A DNA stretch of 64,000 nucleotides from Chloroflexi bacterium 54-19 (GCA_001898225.1 MKTJ01000059.1:1-64000), one strand, 5' to 3'. Shown: positions 26,641 to 36,129, numbered from the stretch's first letter. Translations and numbers: made by a program. Notes: generated from the letters alone by a model not told the origin.

Positions 26641-29421
26641 ATGTCTACACATACGCCTACGCCTGTTCTAGCCACCAAACTTTATATCCCACTGCCTCCA
26701 CCAAAATCGGTGTTTCGGCCCCGCCTGATTGAGCGGCTTAATGCTGGTTTGAACCACAATCACAAACTAACCCTGGTTTCTGCCCCAGCCGGTTTTGGCA
26801 AGACAACTCTAGTAACGGCATGGCTCACCTCCCATGATCGGCCAGTTACCTGGTTATCGCTAGATGAAGGAGACAGCGAACCCGGTCGCTTTCTAACCTA
26901 CCTGGTAGCGGCTTTACAAAAGATTAAGCCCAATTTGGGAGCCGGGTTGATAGAGGTGCTTCAATCTCCGCAACCTCCTTCAAATGAAATTATTTTATCC
27001 GCCCTGCTTAACGAAACAACCGCCATTCCGGGTAACTTCTTCCTGGTGCTTGACGACTACCACTTAATTGAATCCAGGCCGGTTGATAAGGTACTCACCT
27101 TCCTGCTTGAACATCTCCCACCCCAGATGCACCTTGTTATTACCACTCGCGAGGATCCCCAGGTTCCACTGCCACGCTTACGGGCGCGGGGCCAGTTGAC
27201 CGAACTGCGGGCTAACGACTTGCGCTTCACTGCCGCCGAAGCAGCCGAGTTTCTCAAGGAGGTTATGAGCCTTTCTCTCACCCAGGAGGACCTGGCAACC
27301 CTGGAAGACCGTACCGAGGGCTGGATTGCCGGCCTCCAACTTGCCGCCCTTTCGATGCAAGGCCACCACGATATGGCCGGGTTCGTCCGAAGCTTTGCCG
27401 GAGATCACCGTTACATTCTGGACTATCTGGTCGAGGAAGTTCTGAGACGCCAGAGTGAAGATGGGCGCAACTTCTTACTCCAGACTTCCATCCTGAACCG
27501 TTTAAATGCCTCACTTTGCGAGGCCGTTACGGGCCAGGCGCAGGGCCAGGTTCGGTTGGAGGCGCTTGAGCGAGGCAATTTCTTTATCGTGCCACTCGAT
27601 GACAAACGCCAGTGGTACCGGTATCATCATCTTTTTGCTGATGTGCTGTATGCATATTTAAAAACGGAGCAACCCGAAAAGGTATCAACTTTGCACCGGC
27701 GGGCTAGCGAGTGGTACGAGCATAACGGTGCGGCAGCCGATGCAATCCGCCACGCCCTGGCAGCCAGGGATTTTGAGCGAACGGCGAGTCTAATCGAGTT
27801 GTGTGTCCCAGCAATGCGCCGGAGTAGACAGGAAACCGTAGTGTTGGGTTGGTTGAAGGCGCTACCTGACGATGTGATCCGCTGCCGACCGGTGCTCAGC
27901 CTTCAGTATGCCGACACCTTAATGCTTACCGGTAAGTTGGAGGGTGTGGATGCACGCCTGCGGGATGCCGAACAGGGGCTGGATTCGATGGCACAATTGA
28001 ATGTTGATGTGCATCTTCATGTTTCACCGGCTGTAACATCCCCAGAACAAGACCGAAAATTGGTGGTCGTCAATAAAGAGGAATACCGTCGTCTACCAGG
28101 TGCAATAGCAATAAACCGGGCTGGATTGGCCCTTGTGCAGGGCGATGTACCCACTACCATTAAATATGCCCAGCGGGCTCTTGACCTATTACCCGAAGAA
28201 GACCATCTTGGCCGGGGAGCCGCGGCTTCCCTGCTTGGACTTTCCTATTGGACGAACGGTGACCTTGAGGCCGGGTACCATTCGTATGCCGAGGGAAGGG
28301 CCAGACTGCAACTGGCCGGGCACCTTGCTGACACCATGGGATGCACAATTGCTCTAGCGGATATTCGGATTACTCAGGGGCGTCTCCACGATGCAATGAC
28401 CACTTATGAACTGGCCTTACAGCTTGCGACCCGACAGGGCATGGATGTGCTGCGAGGAACGGCCGATATGTATGTGGGAATGAGCGAGCTCTATTTTGAG
28501 CATAATGACCTTATTGGAGCCACCCAGTACCTACACCGAAGTCGGGAGCTGAGTGAAATTGCTAGCTTACCCCAGTACCCTTATCGCTGGCGAGTTGCGT
28601 TTGCTCGAATAAAGCTGGCCGAGGGTGATGGTGCTGGCGCTCTCGAATTGCTTCACGAGGCAGAACAAGTATATACGGGTGACTTCTTCCCAAATGTCCG
28701 CCCTATCGCGGCCATGAAGGCAAGGTTGTGGGTGAGACAGGGCAGGTTAGGTCTAGCTCTGGACTGGGTCCGTGAGAGAGGGCTCTCGGTAGAAGATGAT
28801 CTCAGTTACCTGCGTGAGTACGAGCATATTTCCTTTGCCAGGGTGCTTTTGGCCCAGGCCCAAAATAACAGATGGCAAAACCGTAACCGGGCTGATTTCT
28901 ATACCAATGAGGTCTTTCGACTGTTGAAAGGGTTGTTACAGGCCGCCCAGGAGGGCGGAAGGAAGGGAAGCCTTATTGAAATCCTGGTGTTGCTCTCGCT
29001 TGCTCACCAGTCGCAAGGTGACCTGCCGTCTGCTCTTGCTGCATTGCAACAGGCGCTGACGCTGGCTGAACCGGAGGGTTATGTGCGCATTTTTGTGGAT
29101 GAAGAACCGGCCATGGCTCATCTTCTTCAGGAGGCGCTGAAACACCAAATCGTTCCAAACTATACCCGGCAACTGCTGGCAGCTTCTGGCAAGGTTGAAG
29201 AAATAAAACCTTTCAAACAACCTTTGGTTGAGCCGCTAACCGAACGAGAGCTCGAACTGCTGCGCCTGCTCAGGACCAACCTGACCGGTCCGGAAATCGC
29301 CCGCACTCTCCTGGTATCTTTGAGCACGATCCGCACCCACACCCAGAATGTTTATACCAAGCTTGAGGTGAACGACCGTCGGGCCGCAGTCAACCGGGGT
29401 GAAGAACTCGGTTTATTGTAG
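26641..29421 (+). CDS. MalT-like LuxR-family regulator (large ATPase activator)
   Basis: 926 residues. The N-terminal signal-transduction NTPase has Walker A SAPAGFGKTTLVTAWL near 46-61, WLSLDEGDSEPGRFLTYLV, the LVLDDYHLI region, and [18 protein letters not shown]. The middle (about 340-850) is a helical, TPR-like repeat region that in MalT binds the inducer. The C-terminal LuxR helix-turn-helix spans the last 65 residues (LTERELELLRLLRTNLTGPE, then VSLSTIRTHTQNVYTKLEVN). It probably activates neighbouring genes, possibly the membrane-protein and ABC cluster downstream on the same strand. Effector unknown. Related genes are at 10158 (truncated) and 38441. Confidence 0.92.
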   Translation: MSTHTPTPVLATKLYIPLPPPKSVFRPRLIERLNAGLNHNHKLTLVSAPAGFGKTTLVTAWLTSHDRPVTWLSLDEGDSEPGRFLTYLVAALQKIKPNLGAGLIEVLQSPQPPSNEIILSALLNETTAIPGNFFLVLDDYHLIESRPVDKVLTFLLEHLPPQMHLVITTREDPQVPLPRLRARGQLTELRANDLRFTAAEAAEFLKEVMSLSLTQEDLATLEDRTEGWIAGLQLAALSMQGHHDMAGFVRSFAGDHRYILDYLVEEVLRRQSEDGRNFLLQTSILNRLNASLCEAVTGQAQGQVRLEALERGNFFIVPLDDKRQWYRYHHLFADVLYAYLKTEQPEKVSTLHRRASEWYEHNGAAADAIRHALAARDFERTASLIELCVPAMRRSRQETVVLGWLKALPDDVIRCRPVLSLQYADTLMLTGKLEGVDARLRDAEQGLDSMAQLNVDVHLHVSPAVTSPEQDRKLVVVNKEEYRRLPGAIAINRAGLALVQGDVPTTIKYAQRALDLLPEEDHLGRGAAASLLGLSYWTNGDLEAGYHSYAEGRARLQLAGHLADTMGCTIALADIRITQGRLHDAMTTYELALQLATRQGMDVLRGTADMYVGMSELYFEHNDLIGATQYLHRSRELSEIASLPQYPYRWRVAFARIKLAEGDGAGALELLHEAEQVYTGDFFPNVRPIAAMKARLWVRQGRLGLALDWVRERGLSVEDDLSYLREYEHISFARVLLAQAQNNRWQNRNRADFYTNEVFRLLKGLLQAAQEGGRKGSLIEILVLLSLAHQSQGDLPSALAALQQALTLAEPEGYVRIFVDEEPAMAHLLQEALKHQIVPNYTRQLLAASGKVEEIKPFKQPLVEPLTERELELLRLLRTNLTGPEIARTLLVSLSTIRTHTQNVYTKLEVNDRRAAVNRGEELGLL

Positions 29422-29443
29422 AACTCCAAACATTTCTTAAGTC

Positions 29444-29483
29444 TAAAGCCCGCCTGTTTTTTAGATCCAGGCTGGGGCTTTTT
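29444..29483 (+). terminator. rho-independent terminator after the MalT-like gene
   Basis: AAAGCCC-GCCTG pairs with CAGG-CTGGGGCTTT, and the hairpin is followed by TTTTTC. It lies about 25 bases after the stop codon at 29421. Confidence 0.7.
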
Positions 29484-29529
29484 CTTATACACCCGGTCAT
29501 CCTCTCTCATCACATTACCCTTTATAAAA

Positions 29530-29548
29530 ATCATCACAATGTGATGAT
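29530..29548. promoter_or_regulatory. 19-bp palindrome, possible operator
   Basis: ATCATCACA-A-TGTGATGAT is a perfect inverted repeat with one central base, about 200 bases before the gene at 29746. TGTGA/TCACA half-sites recall CRP/FNR-type operators but the spacing differs. The binding factor is unknown. Confidence 0.4.
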
Positions 29549-29745
29549 GCCATCTAGTCACATTAGCTTTTATCTTATTGCTGTAGAACAAGGCAAGCCT
29601 TGAGCAACCAAATACAGGCGGCTAAGTGGAGCAAGTTCCATTGATTGTTAAATTTTGGAACCACGACGCTAATAGTCAAAAGAGAAGTCAAACTAAAGAA
29701 TGCCAATTATCAGACTCACATCAATAAGACCAAATGGAGAACGAA

Positions 29746-30435
29746 ATGAAATTAACAACCTCAAATTTGATCCGTTGGACCGGTTTATCGGCAATAATGG
29801 CTGGGGTCCTTTATGTGCTGGTTGGAATTTTCCATCCCCTTAACGTTCTTTCCTCGGTCAACACTACTGAATGGATAGTCGTTCACATTTTTGCCACCGC
29901 TATGTGTTTTTTCGGACTGCTCGGCATTACAGGCCTTTACGCCAGGCAAATGAAAAAGACCGGGTGGCTTGGCCTGGCCGGCTTTCTTCTGTTGAGCCTG
30001 TGGTTGATACTCATAGGGGGCTTTACTTTCGTAGAAGTCTTTATCTTACCGGTGTTGGCGACCACGACTCCGGCGTTTGTAGAAGGCTTTTTGGGAAGCT
30101 ACAGCGGAACAGCCAATGGGACTGACTTCGGAGTCCTCACAGCGGTATGGAATCTAACCGCTCCTCTGTATATCCTGGGCGGCTTATCGTTTGGCATCGC
30201 GACCATTCGGGCTGGCCTCTTGTCGCGCTGGGCGGCCGGATTGCTTGCTTTCGGTACGGCTTTGGCTCCTTTAGCAGCCCTCCTTCCCGCCGATTTTGCC
30301 CCTAAAGTGGCGGTGCCGGTGGGATTAGCTTTGGCCTGGTTAGGCTATTCACTCTGGTCAGAACGCCCGGCCTATGTCGTGGATCCGGTACCCGGTAGAG
30401 AGAAATCCCAGAGCCAGCCAATTTTAGCAGAATAA
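29746..30435 (+). CDS. multi-pass membrane protein, first of a tandem pair
   Basis: About 229 residues with roughly six to seven hydrophobic segments and a short hydrophilic tail. Its pattern LIRWTGLSAIMAGVLYVLVG, AMCFFGLLGITGLYARQMKK and GWLGLAGFLL is shared with the next gene, so the two are paralogs. ATG 29746 has GGAG 6 bases upstream and is preferred to the listed ATG 29734. No known family recognised. Confidence 0.75.
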   Translation: MKLTTSNLIRWTGLSAIMAGVLYVLVGIFHPLNVLSSVNTTEWIVVHIFATAMCFFGLLGITGLYARQMKKTGWLGLAGFLLLSLWLILIGGFTFVEVFILPVLATTTPAFVEGFLGSYSGTANGTDFGVLTAVWNLTAPLYILGGLSFGIATIRAGLLSRWAAGLLAFGTALAPLAALLPADFAPKVAVPVGLALAWLGYSLWSERPAYVVDPVPGREKSQSQPILAE

Positions 30436-30457
30436 AGTTGCTTATGACTAAACGCCC

Positions 30458-30487
30458 GAGATAAGCGGCTGTGCAGCCGCTTATCTC
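30458..30487 (+). terminator. strong stem-loop after the first tandem membrane gene
   Basis: GAGATAAGCGGCTG, TG, CAGCCGCTTATCTC: a 14-base perfect stem about 20 bases after the stop codon at 30435. No T-run follows, so it could be a terminator of low efficiency, an mRNA-stabilising hairpin or a protein-binding site. Confidence 0.5.
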
Positions 30488-30824
30488 TACAAAGAACTGA
30501 AAGTCGCCAAACTTATCCTAGTCCCTGAACAGGATACAGCACCGTCTGGCGGTTTGATGGAAAGTGCTTTTCAACACAACACGGCGCTGCATCCAACTCA
30601 TCAAACGAGATAAACGTGAAAGCAAACATCCAGGATGAGAGTCGAGCCATCCAGTAACTTTCCTAACTTATTAACCAATCACCATGTCTTGTGATGCCTG
30701 CTCACCATGTTGACCGCTATAGTGTTATCGAAGACAAGAACGCATTCACTGAGAGTGCAAACTCTGATAAACCTAAAAATACCGAGTCATCCATACACTT
30801 AAACAACAAGCAGGAGACAAACAG
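30488..30824. other. spacer upstream of the second tandem membrane gene
   Basis: About 340 bases with no ORF of interest. AGGAG at the end is the ribosome-binding site of the gene at 30825. No promoter boxes could be fixed. Confidence 0.3.
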
Positions 30825-31598
30825 ATGAGCACCATTACTCGCCAGAACGCAATTAACTTAGAGAACAAACAGGTGAACCGGTCGATTGTTCCTACTATCA
30901 TCCGCTGGTCCGGTTTAGCGGCTGTCGGGGCCGGGGTCATTTTCGCGGGTATTCAGCCGGTCCATCCGGCGGACGTGGTTGCGTCAGTTTCCACCCCCGA
31001 ATGGGCCGTCATCACCACCCTGAAGACCGCCATGTGCTTCCTTTTCCTGGCCGGAATCGCCGGTATCTACGCCAGGCAAACCAGTAAAGCCGGTTGGCTG
31101 GGGGTGGCAGGCTTGATCATATTTAGCCTCTCCTGGTGGCTTCAGACGGCTTATGTCTTTGCCGAAACCTTTATCTTCCCGGTCCTGGCAAACACCGCCC
31201 CCCAGTTTGTGGACGGCATGCTGGCTTATATCAGCAATCGGCCCGGCGACATTAAGATTGACCTTGGCGCTCTACCCGGCCTGTATTCGCTCTTAGGCCT
31301 GTTTTACATGCTCGGTGGCATGCTGTTTGGTGTCGCGACCTTCCGGGCTAACATCCTGCCGCGTCCGGCGGCCGGTCTAATGGCTTTGACGGCTTTATTA
31401 ACTCCACTGGCAGCCTTGCTTCCCCACCAGATCCAGCGGTTTGCTGCGGTGCCGATGGGCCTGGCGGTGGCCTGGCTTGGAGTTGCCCTCCTGATCGAAC
31501 GTCGCGCTAATGCTAGTGAAAACCTGGCTGTTACCGGTACTGGCAGTGGCAGCGGCAGCACCCCGCTCACCCAGACTGCGGGCGAAGCGAGTAATTAG
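30825..31598 (+). CDS. multi-pass membrane protein, second of a tandem pair
   Basis: 257 residues, paralog of 29746: IIRWSGLAAVGAGVIFAGIQ, TAMCFLFLAGIAGIYARQ and GWLGVAGLIIF align with the first copy. The N-terminus is about 20 residues longer and the C-terminal tail carries a Gly-Ser run (GTGSGSGS). AGCAGGAGA precedes the ATG. The large spacer suggests separate expression from the first copy. Function unknown. Confidence 0.75.
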   Translation: MSTITRQNAINLENKQVNRSIVPTIIRWSGLAAVGAGVIFAGIQPVHPADVVASVSTPEWAVITTLKTAMCFLFLAGIAGIYARQTSKAGWLGVAGLIIFSLSWWLQTAYVFAETFIFPVLANTAPQFVDGMLAYISNRPGDIKIDLGALPGLYSLLGLFYMLGGMLFGVATFRANILPRPAAGLMALTALLTPLAALLPHQIQRFAAVPMGLAVAWLGVALLIERRANASENLAVTGTGSGSGSTPLTQTAGEASN

Positions 31599-31614
31599 TT
31601 TGAAGAAACTTTAC

Positions 31615-31650
31615 GGCTGAGGCACCCGGTGTACTCCGAGTGTCTCAGCC
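31615..31650 (+). terminator. stem-loop after the second tandem membrane gene
   Basis: GGCTGAGGCACCCGG pairs with CCGAGTGTCTCAGCC with one mismatch and one G-U pair and a six-base loop, 17 bases after the stop. There is no T-run, so termination is uncertain. Confidence 0.5.
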
Positions 31651-31738
31651 GGGAAGGGTTATCACCATGTAGCCCTGTAGCTTCCAAGCTTACTTAATAA
31701 ACATCAAGCGTTAAAACAGTTCTAACAGGGAGTTAAAA

Positions 31739-32503
31739 ATGAAAGCGAATGCGAATGTCTACGATGAAGGTTCCACCACCCATGCCCGTAACCTTCAACT
31801 GACCGAAGCAGAAAGCCCAACCTCACCGAAAATCAGAGTGGCAGCAAAAGTTGGCTCGGCCAGATGGCTCATTATAAGCCTGTTACTTCTGAGCGCCATT
31901 CCTCTCACGGCCGGAGCTTACCGCCTGTCCGAGCTTATAAGAGGGGCGGAAGTCACCCCGGCTAACGCTCGCTTCTTTGAATCACCCGCACCAGTGGTGG
32001 TGCATATCGTGGGGGCGGCGGTCTATGTCATCCTGGGTTCTTTCCAGTTCGCCACTCGCTTTCGGCAGCGTCGGCCCGGCTGGCACCGCCGGGTGGGGCG
32101 GTTCCTGGTAGGTTGCGGTTTACTGGTGGGGCTGTCAGGCGTGTGGATGACCCTGTTTTATCCTGTTCCGGCTGGTAGCGGGGGTGGGTTACTGCTTTTT
32201 GCCTTTCGGCTGGTGTTCGGGTCAGCTATGGTCGTCTCTATTGTCCTGGGGTTTAACGCGATCCGGCAAGGAACCGTGGCTCAGCACCGTGCCTGGATGA
32301 TGCGCGGCTACGCTATCGGGTTGGGGGCGGGTACCCAGGTGTTCACTCAAATGATCGGAGAATTGATTGCCGGTAAACCCGACGAAGTGAGCCGGGCTCT
32401 TCTGATGGGGGCAGGCTGGGTGATCAACCTGGCCGTGGCCGAATGGGCCATCCGCCACCGCAGTCGCAAGCAGCAAGCCTTCCCAAATCGCACAGCGATA
32501 TAA
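31739..32503 (+). CDS. DUF2306 family membrane protein
   Basis: 254 residues. A cytoplasmic N-terminus of about 35 residues is followed by four or more helices. The DUF2306 signature is in VHIVGAAVYVILGSFQFATR, RRPGWHRRVGRFLVGCGLLV and TVAQHRAWMMRGYAIGLGAG, including the conserved His residues on helix edges (VHIV, WHRRVGR, QHRAWM) that recall heme- or metal-binding membrane proteins. Function not established. AGGGAG precedes the ATG; the MDR gene follows on the same strand. Confidence 0.82.
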   Translation: MKANANVYDEGSTTHARNLQLTEAESPTSPKIRVAAKVGSARWLIISLLLLSAIPLTAGAYRLSELIRGAEVTPANARFFESPAPVVVHIVGAAVYVILGSFQFATRFRQRRPGWHRRVGRFLVGCGLLVGLSGVWMTLFYPVPAGSGGGLLLFAFRLVFGSAMVVSIVLGFNAIRQGTVAQHRAWMMRGYAIGLGAGTQVFTQMIGELIAGKPDEVSRALLMGAGWVINLAVAEWAIRHRSRKQQAFPNRTAI

Positions 32504-32555
32504 ATTTTTAACGAAAATCACAATTTAACTAACTTAAATAAGAAAGGACAAAAAA

Positions 32556-33572
32556 ATGAAAGCAATTGTTGCCAATAAATACGGCTCGCCAGAAGTTCTT
32601 CACCTCCGAGAAGTGGAAAAACCGGTGCCAAAAGATAATGAACTACTTGTCCGGGTGCGCGCCACAACAGTAAGTGTGGGGGACTACCGGATGCGCAGTT
32701 TTAACATTCCACCCTTGCTCTGGCTGCCCAGCCGCCTTGCCCTGGGTATTACCAGGCCGAGAAATCCTATCTTCGGTATGGAACTGGCCGGAGAAGTAGA
32801 AGCGGTCGGCCAGGCTGTAACTCGCTTTAAGGCCGGTGATCAAATCCTGACCTCAACCATGGAAAACGGCTTTGGCGCTCACGCCGAATATAAATGCCTG
32901 AGGGAAGACGGAGCGGTAGTCTCAAAACCGGCCAGCATGAGCTATGAGGAAGCGGCTACTCTGCCGGTTGGAGCAAATACCGCTCTGTTTTACCTTCAAA
33001 AAGCAAATATCCAGCCCGGCCAGAAAGTGCTTATCAATGGCGCTTCCGGAGCGGTTGGCACGGCGGCGATCCAGCTTGCTAAACACTTTGGGGCAGAGGT
33101 TACCGGAGTATGCAGCTCGGCGAATGTTGAAATGGTAAGGGCGCTGGGCGCAGACCAGGTCATTGATTACGCCAACGAGGATTTTACCAGAAACGCTCAG
33201 ACCTACAACATCATTTTTGATACGGTCGGTAAGCTTTCCTTCTCAAAATGTAAAGGTTCGCTAGCTGCAAACGGAGTCTATCTGACTACCATGCTTTCCC
33301 TGCCGATAATTGGGCAAATGTTGTGGGGTTCGCTGGTCGGCAAAGGCAAGGGAAAGAAAAAAATCTGGTTCGGGGATATTGGTGGGCGGCCCACCAGCGA
33401 AAGAGCCAAAGACCTTCTTTTCCTCAATGAACTCATTGAGGCGGGAAAGTTTAAAGCTGTGATAGACCGCTGCTATCCGCTAGACCAAATCGCGGCAGCC
33501 TACCGCCATGTTGAAACCGGCCACAAACGAGGTGATGTCGTTATTAAGGTTACGGCAGATAGAGCTCAATAA
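32556..33572 (+). CDS. zinc-free MDR family NADPH oxidoreductase
   Basis: 338 residues, paralog of 25286 (both start MKAIVxxxYGSPxxLxxxEV and share KPVPKDNE). NADP(H) site: VLINGASGAVGTAAIQLAKH. No zinc ligands. Quinone or enone reductase is likely. It is co-directional with the small conserved protein gene and an ABC exporter downstream. AAAGGAC precedes the ATG. Confidence 0.87.
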   Translation: MKAIVANKYGSPEVLHLREVEKPVPKDNELLVRVRATTVSVGDYRMRSFNIPPLLWLPSRLALGITRPRNPIFGMELAGEVEAVGQAVTRFKAGDQILTSTMENGFGAHAEYKCLREDGAVVSKPASMSYEEAATLPVGANTALFYLQKANIQPGQKVLINGASGAVGTAAIQLAKHFGAEVTGVCSSANVEMVRALGADQVIDYANEDFTRNAQTYNIIFDTVGKLSFSKCKGSLAANGVYLTTMLSLPIIGQMLWGSLVGKGKGKKKIWFGDIGGRPTSERAKDLLFLNELIEAGKFKAVIDRCYPLDQIAAAYRHVETGHKRGDVVIKVTADRAQ

Positions 33573-33621
33573 ATTAATAATGACCTACTATTTCAAAGTT
33601 ACTAACAACAGGAACAATACT

Positions 33622-33864
33622 ATGTCAAACAAAAAAGATGCAACCAACGCACCGAATCAACCGGTAATTTATGAAATCAGGCTCAAAGGTCATTTGAGTG
33701 CGGTGTGGACCGATTGGTTCGAGGATCTGACTATCACGCTGGAAGATAACGGCGAAACGCTGCTAACCGGTCCGGTAGTTGATCAGGCCGCCTTGCACGG
33801 GCTTCTTAAAAGAGTGCGCGATCTGGGCATGCCCTTGCTTTCGGTTAATCCACTTCCCGACTAA
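33622..33864 (+). CDS. 80-residue conserved small protein, paralog of 41508
   Basis: The track ORF from 33508 overlaps the MDR gene; ATG 33622 with CAGGAAC upstream is the sound start. The core EIRLKGHLSAVWTDWFEDLT and LLTGPVVDQAALHGLLKRVR is shared with the protein at 41508. The pattern (short beta hairpin, then a helix with DQAALHGLL) suggests a compact alpha/beta fold. I have seen similar small proteins as unnamed neighbours in related phyla, but no function is known. Confidence 0.75.
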   Translation: MSNKKDATNAPNQPVIYEIRLKGHLSAVWTDWFEDLTITLEDNGETLLTGPVVDQAALHGLLKRVRDLGMPLLSVNPLPD

Positions 33865-33949
33865 AGCACGCACGCCAAAGACCTTCGAACCGTTAATTGC
33901 AGCATGGTACGCCGCTAATTAATAAAGAAAGAAAAGGAGAAATAAAACT

Positions 33950-34780
33950 ATGTTTGGAATGGTAAGAGCCGAATGGATGAAAGTTTACCGGCAGGGCACC
34001 ACCAGGATTTTGATGGGGCTACTGGCAGGCATCAGTCTTTTATTTGTGATAGGCCTGGCTGTTTCCGTCACTGGTACCGACGGCGGTAGTGAAGCCCTCC
34101 TGGTCCGACAAGAGGCTTTTAACAGGCTTAGTTTTCCAGGGGGTATCTTTACCGGTATTGCCCTGGTCAAAATCGTGGGGCTGTTTATCGTCGCTATCAT
34201 CTTTAGCAGCGTAATAGGCAGCGAGTATGGCCTTGACACCTGGAAGAATCTACTGGTGCGAAACAAAGCCAGGGGAGGCTTTATGGTCGCCAAGCTATTG
34301 GTTACGGGTGCAACTTTGCTAATTATCTTCAGTTTAGCTGTGGCATTAACGCAGTTGTTAGCCCTGGGCGGCTATGCCTTCGTCGCGGATACCGCTATTC
34401 ATAACGGGCTTACAAACCTGCCTACTTCCGCCGACCAGTTCTTTCACACCCTTCTGGTAGAAGCGGTTCCGTTGGTACTTAACTTTTCGGTCATTGCGGC
34501 TATTGCCGCAATGCTTACCGTTATCAGCCGTAACACCGTAGCCGGAATTATGCTGACAATTGTGTGGAACACCCTGGATGTAACCGTTTCTTTGCTGGTA
34601 CCTTCGGTGGGTAACGCTACCCTCGGTAAAAATCTTGCTTCTATCGGCAGCCACTTGGATAGGGCAGGTTCGGGTGAAATGCCGCTGTGGCAAAATTTGG
34701 CAGTGTTAGGGGTCTACTTTTTCATTCCAATGATTGTAGCAATCATTACTTTCCGCCGTCGCGATATGGCTGGTAACTAG
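33950..34780 (+). CDS. ABC-2 type exporter permease
   Basis: 276 residues with about six helices. The N-terminal RAEWMKVYRQGTTRILMGLL is the usual entry of ABC-2 permeases, and IFSSVIGSEYGLDTWKNLLV is the conserved loop seen in BcrB/lantibiotic-immunity type permeases. It is followed by its ATPase gene at 34931. AAAAGGAG precedes the ATG. The substrate is unknown; drug or peptide export is the common role. Confidence 0.85.
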   Translation: MFGMVRAEWMKVYRQGTTRILMGLLAGISLLFVIGLAVSVTGTDGGSEALLVRQEAFNRLSFPGGIFTGIALVKIVGLFIVAIIFSSVIGSEYGLDTWKNLLVRNKARGGFMVAKLLVTGATLLIIFSLAVALTQLLALGGYAFVADTAIHNGLTNLPTSADQFFHTLLVEAVPLVLNFSVIAAIAAMLTVISRNTVAGIMLTIVWNTLDVTVSLLVPSVGNATLGKNLASIGSHLDRAGSGEMPLWQNLAVLGVYFFIPMIVAIITFRRRDMAGN

Positions 34781-34798
34781 GTTCAGGCACCAGTGTAG

Positions 34799-34841
34799 GG
34801 ACCGGCGCTGGCACCCGTGCAGGCGAGTAAACCGCCGGTCC
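34799..34841 (+). other. stem-loop between permease and ATPase genes
   Basis: GGACCGGCG and CGCCGGTCC can form a 9-bp stem over a 25-base loop in the 150-base gap. No T-run. It may adjust expression of the two exporter genes. Confidence 0.35.
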
Positions 34842-34930
34842 ACTTAAACTTTCCGATTTACCAGAGTTTTAAGAAAGGCTGGATTTAGCCAGTCGAAATT
34901 AAGTAGTAAGAAAGAACAGGAGTAATAATC

Positions 34931-35950
34931 ATGACGGGTACAACTATAACCAGGCAGGAAATGCAAATGCCTCAAACCTCTCAGCAATATAAAGAGGCGC
35001 TGGCTATCGAAGTGCAAGGGCTAACCAAACGCTATGGCCCCAACACGGTTGTTAATAATCTGCACCTGGCTATTCCCCAGGGTTCTATCTTCGGCTTCCT
35101 CGGCCAGAACGGAGCTGGTAAAACTACTACCATTCGCATGCTGCTGGGCCTGATCAATGCCACCAGTGGTCGGGCCAGCATCCTCGGCCACGATACCGTA
35201 ACCGGGCGACACCATATCCTGCCAAAGGTAGGGGCAATTGTCGAAACTCCCACCTTTTACCCCTACCTTAGCGGGCGTGAAAATCTTAAACAGTTGGCCC
35301 TAGTCGCAGGGGCTCCTTTTTCACGCATAGATGAAGTGTTGGAACAAGTCGAGCTCAGCGAGCGGGCCAAAGACAAAGTTAAGACCTATTCGCTGGGAAT
35401 GAAACAACGTTTAGGCATCGCGGCCGCTCTCTTAAACAATCCCCGGGTTATCTTTCTGGATGAACCGACCAACGGCCTTGACCCGCAGGGAACCGTGGAT
35501 ATGCGCAACCTGATATTGCGGCTGGGACAGAGCGGCCACACCATCTTTGTTTCCAGTCACCTGCTGCACGAAGTAGAGCAGATGTGCAGCCACGTGGCTA
35601 TCATTAACCGGGGCAAACTGGTGGTACAAGGCAGCATCGAGGAATTACTTGAAGGGACGACCAAAACCCTGCTGGAAGTAACCCCGATACCGACTGCTGT
35701 ACAAATCTTGACTCAAATTTTGGGGCAAGAAGCCAGAGTGAGAGAGATGGATGCGCGCACAATAGAGCTTGAGATTGACCCCGAGACGGTGCCGGATGCT
35801 GTCCAGGCTCTGGTTGGAGCAGGAGTACGCATCTACTCGGTCGCGCAACAGAAAGCCTCTTTGGAGAATTACTTTTTGGCCGTAACCGGTGTCGGTAAAG
35901 ACCTAGAAGATAATCAACAAACTGTCGCTGCCCCAAACCTGGCGGCGTGA
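34931..35950 (+). CDS. ABC exporter ATP-binding protein
   Basis: 339 residues. Walker A GQNGAGKTTT near 58-67, Q-loop before YPYLSGRENL, signature YSLGMKQRLGIAAALL, Walker B VIFLDEPTNGLDP and the switch His in VSSHLLHE. The C-terminal 100 residues form the extra domain common in BcrA/CcmA-like exporters. ACAGGAG precedes the ATG; a second ATG (MQMPQTSQ) is possible. It pairs with the permease at 33950. Confidence 0.9.
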   Translation: MTGTTITRQEMQMPQTSQQYKEALAIEVQGLTKRYGPNTVVNNLHLAIPQGSIFGFLGQNGAGKTTTIRMLLGLINATSGRASILGHDTVTGRHHILPKVGAIVETPTFYPYLSGRENLKQLALVAGAPFSRIDEVLEQVELSERAKDKVKTYSLGMKQRLGIAAALLNNPRVIFLDEPTNGLDPQGTVDMRNLILRLGQSGHTIFVSSHLLHEVEQMCSHVAIINRGKLVVQGSIEELLEGTTKTLLEVTPIPTAVQILTQILGQEARVREMDARTIELEIDPETVPDAVQALVGAGVRIYSVAQQKASLENYFLAVTGVGKDLEDNQQTVAAPNLAA

Positions 35951-36063
35951 TGTACGCTAGGTCACCTCTGTCCAAAGGTAATTAACCCGTTTAACATCCA
36001 ACTATCCAAGGCACAATTGTTTATTTAATTTATTCATCTTTAGGGTCTTGCGGATACACAACC

Positions 36064-36109
36064 AATGTGATAAACTATGTGCGTGCGCACGCACATAGTT
36101 TATCACATT
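36064..36109. promoter_or_regulatory. 46-bp perfect palindrome upstream of marR
   Basis: AATGTGATAAACTATGTGCG, then TGC and the exact reverse complement to 36109, without any mismatch. It ends 20 bases before the MarR start codon. MarR proteins bind palindromes and often repress their own operon, so it is likely the operator, overlapping the promoter. The length is more than one MarR dimer needs (about 16-20 bp), so two sites or an mRNA hairpin are possible. Confidence 0.75.
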
Positions 36110-36129
36110 AAGTGACCTGAGGGGGTTAA

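Noticed and set aside
31540-31562. GGCAGTGGCAGCGGCAGC repeat
   Set aside because: This is the Gly-Ser tail codon run of the membrane protein at 30825, not a separate repeat element.
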